Below are positions 59,629-64,000 of a stretch of DNA of 64,000 nt, one piece after another. The notes beneath the pieces were generated by a model. It made no database searches and was not told where the DNA came from. It worked only from the letters and a program-made list of their open reading frames with translations. The stretch is from NCBI GenBank assembly GCA_958399925.1, contig CATXOC010000001.1, forward strand, positions 248,001 through 312,000, given 5' to 3'. Numbering within the stretch: position 1 is the stretch's first letter; each line of letters opens with the position of its first letter. Source of the stretch: an uncultured Candidatus Saccharibacteria bacterium. Lineage in GTDB: Bacteria > Patescibacteriota > Saccharimonadia > Saccharimonadales > Saccharimonadaceae. The translations under genes and the position numbers were made by a program.

Positions 59629-60912
59629 GTGAAATATACAGTTAAAGAGTATCAGCTAAAATCAGGCGCAAGGGGATTAATTGTTAATGTGCCTGGCTCG
59701 CCAGTTATGAGTAGTCAGTTTCGCTTTCGAGCAGGTGCGCGCTTTGTAAAAGATTACGTTAACAAATCTGAAACTGCTCATATTATGGAACACATGGCCT
59801 TTGGAGCTAGTGATGGCTTCAAATCGGCGCAGGCCTATGACGCCGCCTTTACTAAGAATGGTGCTATGCATAATGCGTTTACAGAGGACTATGCTATGAC
59901 CTACGTGGCGGACTGCGCAGCATTTGAGTGGCAACGTATTTTGACCTTGCAAAAATATGCCATATGCGAGCCACACTTCGCAGAAGGCGAATTCAATAGT
60001 GAAATGGGTAATGTGCGCAGTGAGCTGTCTGGCTACCTATCGCAGGCTGATTGGGTGCTGTCACTAAAGCTGGCGCAAAATCTGGGTTATCAGACTAAGA
60101 CGGTGCAAGAAGGTTTGGACTCGATGAAGAATATCACCGTAGAGGATATTCGTGAGCATTACCGGCGTACTCATACTGCTAAAAATATGCGTTTCATCGT
60201 AGCTGGAGACTTTAGTGGTGAGCGCCTAAACGAGCTAGAAGAAACTTTGGATACTTTTAGCTTGCCAGAAGGCGAACGATTGCCAGTTCCCTACGAAGAG
60301 CTCCATTCGGCTACGCCGATTGTCGTACGCCGCAAAGACGTCCCCGAAATATATATGAACATCAGCATGAATGTGCCACGTGCGCTCGAGCAGGCTGATC
60401 GCTGGGCGGCGTTATTGCTAAACCACATCTTGACTGGCACACTGCATTCGCGAATTCAAGGTGAAGTGCGACGACGAGGTCTGGCTTATTATGTGCTAAG
60501 TCAGAACGATGTGGGCTTTTATAATACTTCATGGGATTTCTTCACAGAAGTAGCAGAGTCTAAATTGCCGGCAGTTGTCAACGTGATGGTGCGCGAGCTA
60601 AAGCGTATCGCTGATGGTGAGATTGATGCTGAAGAGCTAGCCGATGCTAAGACTTATGCGTTGGGACGTTACCAAATGAACATGCAGACTGCAGGGCAGA
60701 TTGCCAATCGTCTAGCGACGCGCTATTTCCGCGATGGTATGATCGAAAATTCCGAGTCTGTACCTGTGCAAATCAATGCAGTAACAGCAGAGCAGCTAAT
60801 CGCCTTGGTGCGTGAATTTCTGAGTGCCAATATATGGACGCTAGGTCTATACGGTAATACTCACAAAGCTGTAGCAGATGATTTATACGAAAGATTTGGC
60901 AAATTATTTTAG
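59629..60912 (+). CDS. M16 family zinc peptidase, first of a pair
   Basis: This 427-residue protein starts at GTG 59629. HIMEH (residues 51-55) is the inverted zinc motif HxxEH, with a downstream Glu in NVRSELSGYL as third ligand, and RRRGLAYYV in the second half supplies the substrate Arg/Tyr pair. It lacks a signal peptide. The next gene encodes a second M16 protein of nearly equal length 22 nt downstream, so they probably form a dimer, like bacterial YmfF/YmfH-type pairs. The substrates are unknown. Confidence 0.85.
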   Translation: MKYTVKEYQLKSGARGLIVNVPGSPVMSSQFRFRAGARFVKDYVNKSETAHIMEHMAFGASDGFKSAQAYDAAFTKNGAMHNAFTEDYAMTYVADCAAFEWQRILTLQKYAICEPHFAEGEFNSEMGNVRSELSGYLSQADWVLSLKLAQNLGYQTKTVQEGLDSMKNITVEDIREHYRRTHTAKNMRFIVAGDFSGERLNELEETLDTFSLPEGERLPVPYEELHSATPIVVRRKDVPEIYMNISMNVPRALEQADRWAALLLNHILTGTLHSRIQGEVRRRGLAYYVLSQNDVGFYNTSWDFFTEVAESKLPAVVNVMVRELKRIADGEIDAEELADAKTYALGRYQMNMQTAGQIANRLATRYFRDGMIENSESVPVQINAVTAEQLIALVREFLSANIWTLGLYGNTHKAVADDLYERFGKLF

Positions 60913-60934
60913 TAACAATGGTGAGGAGGGGTAA

Positions 60935-62224
60935 ATGTTAAAGTACGACATCGAAGAATATAAAACTAAAAAGGGTGTAAAAGCCTTGCTAATCAATGTG
61001 CCTGGTGTACCAGACGTCTGTCTTGATGCCGGGTTTCGTGCTGGTCAACATTATGCAATTGACTTCGAGCATAAAGCGCAGGTTGCGCATATTATCGAGC
61101 ATATGATTGATGGTGCATCTAACGACATATTCACGCGACAGCAGATGATGTGGGAGAACGAGCGTAACGGTACTTATAGTAACGCCTACACTAGTGCAAA
61201 TTTGCTGTGGTTGACGCGCCGGTGCGCACGCGATGACATCGTTCGTGTGATGACGCTGCTGAAACACATTATTTGTAACGGTGTTTACGAGGAAGCTGAC
61301 TTGGTGCGCGAGCGTCGTAATATCCACAGCGAACTAGGTGGCTATTTGCGAAATCCTAATCGGATTATCGGCGGTGAAGTTGGTAAACGGATGGGCATGA
61401 TGCGGTTAACTATGGAGCAGGAAATTGCTACGATTGATAATGTGGAATTAGCCGATGTTAACGAGCACCGTAAAAAGTACTTTGTTGCGCAGAATCTCCG
61501 TATTACAGTGGCGGGCGACCTTCAACAACACAAAGATCAGATTAAGGCGATTATTGATCAGTTTGACGAGCTAGACAAAGGTGAACGAGCGCCAATCATT
61601 AACCCTGATGGGCATTATGCGGCACCATTCACAATTAAGCGTAAGGAATCAAAAGATATTATCGTCAACCTAGATATTACGTCTAGCGAAGTACTGAGTG
61701 AACGCGAGCGAGCAGCGGCACGTCTGATGACGCAGACAATGTCTGGTGGCTTCTATTCAGTACTGTTTGGTACGATTCGCGATAAAGGGCTAGCATATAA
61801 TCCATGCTATGGTATGTCGGGCGGTGAACTAGGCTTTAGTGGTGGTTTAGACTATAGCGCTAGTGCCGATAAAGTCTTGCCGGCTATCGATGCCTATATC
61901 GAAGAAATTAATAAAGTTCGCCATGGCGATATTTCGGATGAGCTGGTGCAGTATTGCAAGGATGGCATGGTTGGTAGCTTCGAGATGAGTAATAATACAT
62001 GTGCTGCCATGATGAGTTTGATTGGCAGTGGATACTTATTCTATGACAAGATTCGCGATCCATACGAGCGTATCAATGCAATTAAGGCGTTAGAAAAGGA
62101 TGATGTGGTTGCTTCGGTGAATAAATTATTTGCTCAGCCTGCTTGGAATCTTTGCTTGTACGGTGACACTGATCAGTCTCTTACAGACAAGGTTGCGGAT
62201 AAGGTTCGTACACTGTTTAAGTAG
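60935..62224 (+). CDS. M16 family zinc peptidase, second of a pair
   Basis: This 429-residue protein has HIIEH (52-56) with ERRNIHSELGGYL as third-ligand region, and RDKGLAYNP as substrate-binding Arg/Tyr. GAGGAGGGG precedes ATG 60935. In most two-gene M16 systems one subunit keeps the zinc site and the other the R/Y pair; here both proteins appear to keep both, so each could be active. The start is well supported and the genes are certainly co-transcribed. Confidence 0.85.
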   Translation: MLKYDIEEYKTKKGVKALLINVPGVPDVCLDAGFRAGQHYAIDFEHKAQVAHIIEHMIDGASNDIFTRQQMMWENERNGTYSNAYTSANLLWLTRRCARDDIVRVMTLLKHIICNGVYEEADLVRERRNIHSELGGYLRNPNRIIGGEVGKRMGMMRLTMEQEIATIDNVELADVNEHRKKYFVAQNLRITVAGDLQQHKDQIKAIIDQFDELDKGERAPIINPDGHYAAPFTIKRKESKDIIVNLDITSSEVLSERERAAARLMTQTMSGGFYSVLFGTIRDKGLAYNPCYGMSGGELGFSGGLDYSASADKVLPAIDAYIEEINKVRHGDISDELVQYCKDGMVGSFEMSNNTCAAMMSLIGSGYLFYDKIRDPYERINAIKALEKDDVVASVNKLFAQPAWNLCLYGDTDQSLTDKVADKVRTLFK

Positions 62225-62280
62225 TCATTGCTAGATTAATGACTAAATAATGGCGACGTTGTCGCGTAATGTTTAACTTA

Positions 62281-62289
62281 TGCTAAAAT
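62281..62289 (+). promoter_or_regulatory. Extended -10 for predicted leaderless LOG-family gene
   Basis: TGC-TAAAAT ends 6 nt before ATG 62296; the seventh base after the box is the A of ATG. Confidence 0.65.
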
Positions 62290-62295
62290 AGATGT

Positions 62296-63195
62296 ATGAG
62301 TAATAAAACAAATAATGCAAAAACAGTAAAAGGTAGTAGTACTAGCAAGAGCAGGGGCTCGGCGCGGGCGCGCCAAATTGGTAATGCGGCTCTGAAGGAT
62401 TGCCCATGGTATGATATTCTGCGTAACGAGCAGATGAGCGATGATGACGATCAGCGCTTTAGTCGCTATACGTCTGATCTGGTGCATGGTCTAGAGACCA
62501 TTCGTAAATATCCGCAAGGTGTAACGATTTTTGGTTCAGCACGCCTGCATGAGACTAGTAAATATTACCAAAAAGCCTACGAGCTAGGCGCTAAGCTTGC
62601 GCAGCATAGTCATACTGTAATAACCGGCGGTGGCCCAGGTATTATGGAAGCTGCAAACCGTGGTGCCTTCGAAAACCATGGTCGTAGCGTGGGGCTAAAT
62701 ATTCATTTGGCAACAGAGCAGGACCTTAACCCTTGGACGACTGATTCGATGGAGTTTCACTACTTCTTTGCTCGCAAGGTAATGATGACTTTTAGCGGTA
62801 AGGCCTTTGTCTTCTTTCCTGGTGGATTCGGTACAATGGATGAATTCTCTGAGGTACTAGAGCTGGTTCATACCGGCAAAACACCACATGCACCAATCTT
62901 CCTGTTTGGTAGCAAATTCTGGTCTGGGCTAGACAAATGGTTCGCAGGTCCAATGAGCAAGTTGCATCTAATTGAGACTGGCAACACTGACGAGATGAAT
63001 GAGATGCCGCATCTTGCCAAGGCAGCAGACTACGGCTTGGTTCATAATGCACGTGATCTTTATACGATTACCGACGACGTCGACGAAATCCTAAAGGTAG
63101 TTGATCAGACTAGCGCACAGGATGTAGATTATATCTTCGAGCAAGTGACGAACGGCCGCGAGTTTAAACGCCACGCCAAAGCTGATAATAAATGA
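62296..63195 (+). CDS. LOG family nucleotide hydrolase
   Basis: This 299-residue Rossmann-fold protein has GVTIFGSARLHETSKYYQ, GGGPGIMEAANRGA (about 112-125) and PGGFGTMDEFSEVLEL (about 175-190), the signatures of the LOG/TIGR00730 family, which cleave nucleoside 5'-monophosphates at the N-glycosidic bond. The first 35 residues are a basic, disordered extension. The physiological substrate in bacteria is often unknown. prfB follows after 15 nt with its own -10. Confidence 0.88.
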   Translation: MSNKTNNAKTVKGSSTSKSRGSARARQIGNAALKDCPWYDILRNEQMSDDDDQRFSRYTSDLVHGLETIRKYPQGVTIFGSARLHETSKYYQKAYELGAKLAQHSHTVITGGGPGIMEAANRGAFENHGRSVGLNIHLATEQDLNPWTTDSMEFHYFFARKVMMTFSGKAFVFFPGGFGTMDEFSEVLELVHTGKTPHAPIFLFGSKFWSGLDKWFAGPMSKLHLIETGNTDEMNEMPHLAKAADYGLVHNARDLYTITDDVDEILKVVDQTSAQDVDYIFEQVTNGREFKRHAKADNK

Positions 63196-63201
63196 TACAA
63201 T
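63193..63201 (+). promoter_or_regulatory. Extended -10 for predicted leaderless prfB mRNA
   Basis: TGA-TACAAT ends 9 nt before ATG 63211; no ribosome binding site. Confidence 0.55.
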
Positions 63202-63210
63202 AAATACAAC

Positions 63211-64000
63211 ATGAAGAATCAGCTAAATACTAGATTAGATAAACTAGCTGCCGATATTGAAGCGGCAGCTGCACGCTTGGATTTGGCTGATAAGCAACAA
63301 CAGCTAGAGGCGTTAGAGAATAATGTTGCGACGCCAGAAATCTGGCACAATCCAGCATATGCTAAAGAGCAGACCAAGAAGCTAGCAAGTCTAAAAGCGA
63401 TGGTGCAACCATGGTTGACGCTGCGTATCCAAGTAAATGACTTGATTGAGTTATTGGAAATTGCCGACGACGAACTGCTAGCTGAATTCGATGGCCAAGT
63501 GGTAGCGCTTGAGAAAGAGTACGACCAACTGAAGCAGCAGCTAATGTTTAACGGGCGATACGATGCGGGTGATGCGATTTTGCGTCTGTCTGCTGGTGCT
63601 GGCGGCGATGATGCGCAGGATTTTACCGAAATGCTAGAGCGCATGTATCTGCGCTGGGCTGAGAAACATGGTTTTACTGCAAATATTATTGAGCGAAGTG
63701 CTGGTGAACAAGCGGGTGTCAAGACTAGTGTTATCGAGATTGATGGGTCTTATGCTTATGGCTGGCTACAATCGGAAAATGGCGTGCATCGCTTAGTGCG
63801 TCTAAGTCCATTTAACGCCGAATCACGTGAGACATCATTTGCCTTGGTGGAAGTTCTGCCAAAAATTGACGCGCCTGATGCTATTAAAATTGACGACAAG
63901 GATTTGCGCATCGATGTTTATCGTTCGGGTGGCCACGGTGGACAGGGTGTTAATACGACTGATAGTGCAGTGCGGGTAACACACTTGCCGACTGGTATTG
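63211..64000 (+). CDS. prfB: Peptide chain release factor 2, 3' end outside window
   Basis: The frame is open from ATG 63211 to the window end (263 codons). It has the RF2 codon-recognition tripeptide SPF (residues 199-201, in RLSPFNAESRETSF) and the catalytic GGQ (243-245), so it reads UGA and UAA. There is no in-frame stop near codon 25 and no CTTTGAC slippery site, so the programmed frameshift that controls E. coli prfB is absent. Its presence together with prfA shows that UGA is a stop codon in this organism. Confidence 0.95.
   Translation, partial: MKNQLNTRLDKLAADIEAAAARLDLADKQQQLEALENNVATPEIWHNPAYAKEQTKKLASLKAMVQPWLTLRIQVNDLIELLEIADDELLAEFDGQVVALEKEYDQLKQQLMFNGRYDAGDAILRLSAGAGGDDAQDFTEMLERMYLRWAEKHGFTANIIERSAGEQAGVKTSVIEIDGSYAYGWLQSENGVHRLVRLSPFNAESRETSFALVEVLPKIDAPDAIKIDDKDLRIDVYRSGGHGGQGVNTTDSAVRVTHLPTGI

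Noticed and set aside
63211..63300. Programmed +1 frameshift site in prfB
   Set aside because: The frame is open without a UGA near codon 25 and no CTTTGA site is present.
1..64000. CRISPR arrays, tRNA or rRNA genes
   Set aside because: The intergenic regions were read for regularly spaced repeats and for GTTCGA-type tRNA arms with acceptor stems; none was found. Clustered palindromes at 26440 have no regular spacers.

Overview
The window looks like chromosomal DNA of a Candidatus Saccharibacteria (TM7) or closely related Patescibacteria organism. The supporting features are compact, mostly plus-strand gene order, single-domain or shortened housekeeping proteins (IF-2 with a very short N-terminus, adenylate kinase without a LID domain, ProRS without an editing insertion), many lineage-specific proteins of unknown function, and large surface and membrane proteins. 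Both release factors (RF1 and RF2) are encoded and genes end in TGA as well as TAA/TAG, so the standard bacterial code applies and the code-25 patescibacterial groups are unlikely. I saw no tRNA, rRNA, CRISPR array, transposase or prophage.

Layout. 1-408: 3' end of a phosphoribosyltransferase-like gene. 468-858: strong promoter, structured leader and a small KGG-repeat protein. 943-1389 (minus): ImmA/IrrE-like protein with a zinc ribbon. 1459-7714: two tandem modules, each a small helical protein followed by a large coiled-coil protein; the large proteins share a C-terminal domain. 7850-10728: rpsA and infB. 10820-13786: a DUF11-repeat surface protein with a variant sorting signal. 13906-15116: a third small helical paralogue and def. 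15218-23882: three paralogous secreted/membrane proteins resembling VirB6/TrbL. 23998-27002: winged-helix regulator, recJ, rplU, rpsU. 27220-29894: an unknown gene, then yqeY-adk-map. 29978-31914: a frameshifted coiled-coil gene and an unknown gene. 31965-35489: ftsA, ftsZ, nrdR and a thioredoxin-like gene. 35634-38941: a large surface protein split by a frameshift. 39085-43939: ileS, then prfA and rpmE2 on the minus strand. 44046-45360: a membrane coiled-coil protein and a small protein. 45457-53903: the rpsB-tsf...frr-uppS-rseP-proS cluster, which lacks pyrH, dxr and cdsA and is interrupted by lineage-specific genes. 53974-57612: degenerate PIN-PhoH protein (minus), greA, lysS. 57699-59492: an AT-rich DUF262/HNH defence-type gene. 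59629-64000: two M16 peptidases, a LOG-family protein and the 5' part of prfB.

Gene expression shows two apparent promoter styles. About a dozen genes (including prfA, prfB, frr, uppS, proS, lysS, rpsU and ftsA) have a TATAAT-like -10, usually TGn-extended, ending 6-9 nt before the start codon, so their mRNAs are predicted to begin at or within about 3 nt of the ATG (leaderless). A second group, mainly surface and lineage-specific genes, has a TTGACA-type -35, a 17-nt spacer and a 5' UTR carrying an AAAGGA-type ribosome binding site. Two perfect long repeats (383 bp inside the DUF11 gene, 235 bp between two VirB6-like genes) point to recent intragenic recombination or gene conversion in surface or envelope genes, which is plausible for an epibiont that contacts a host cell.
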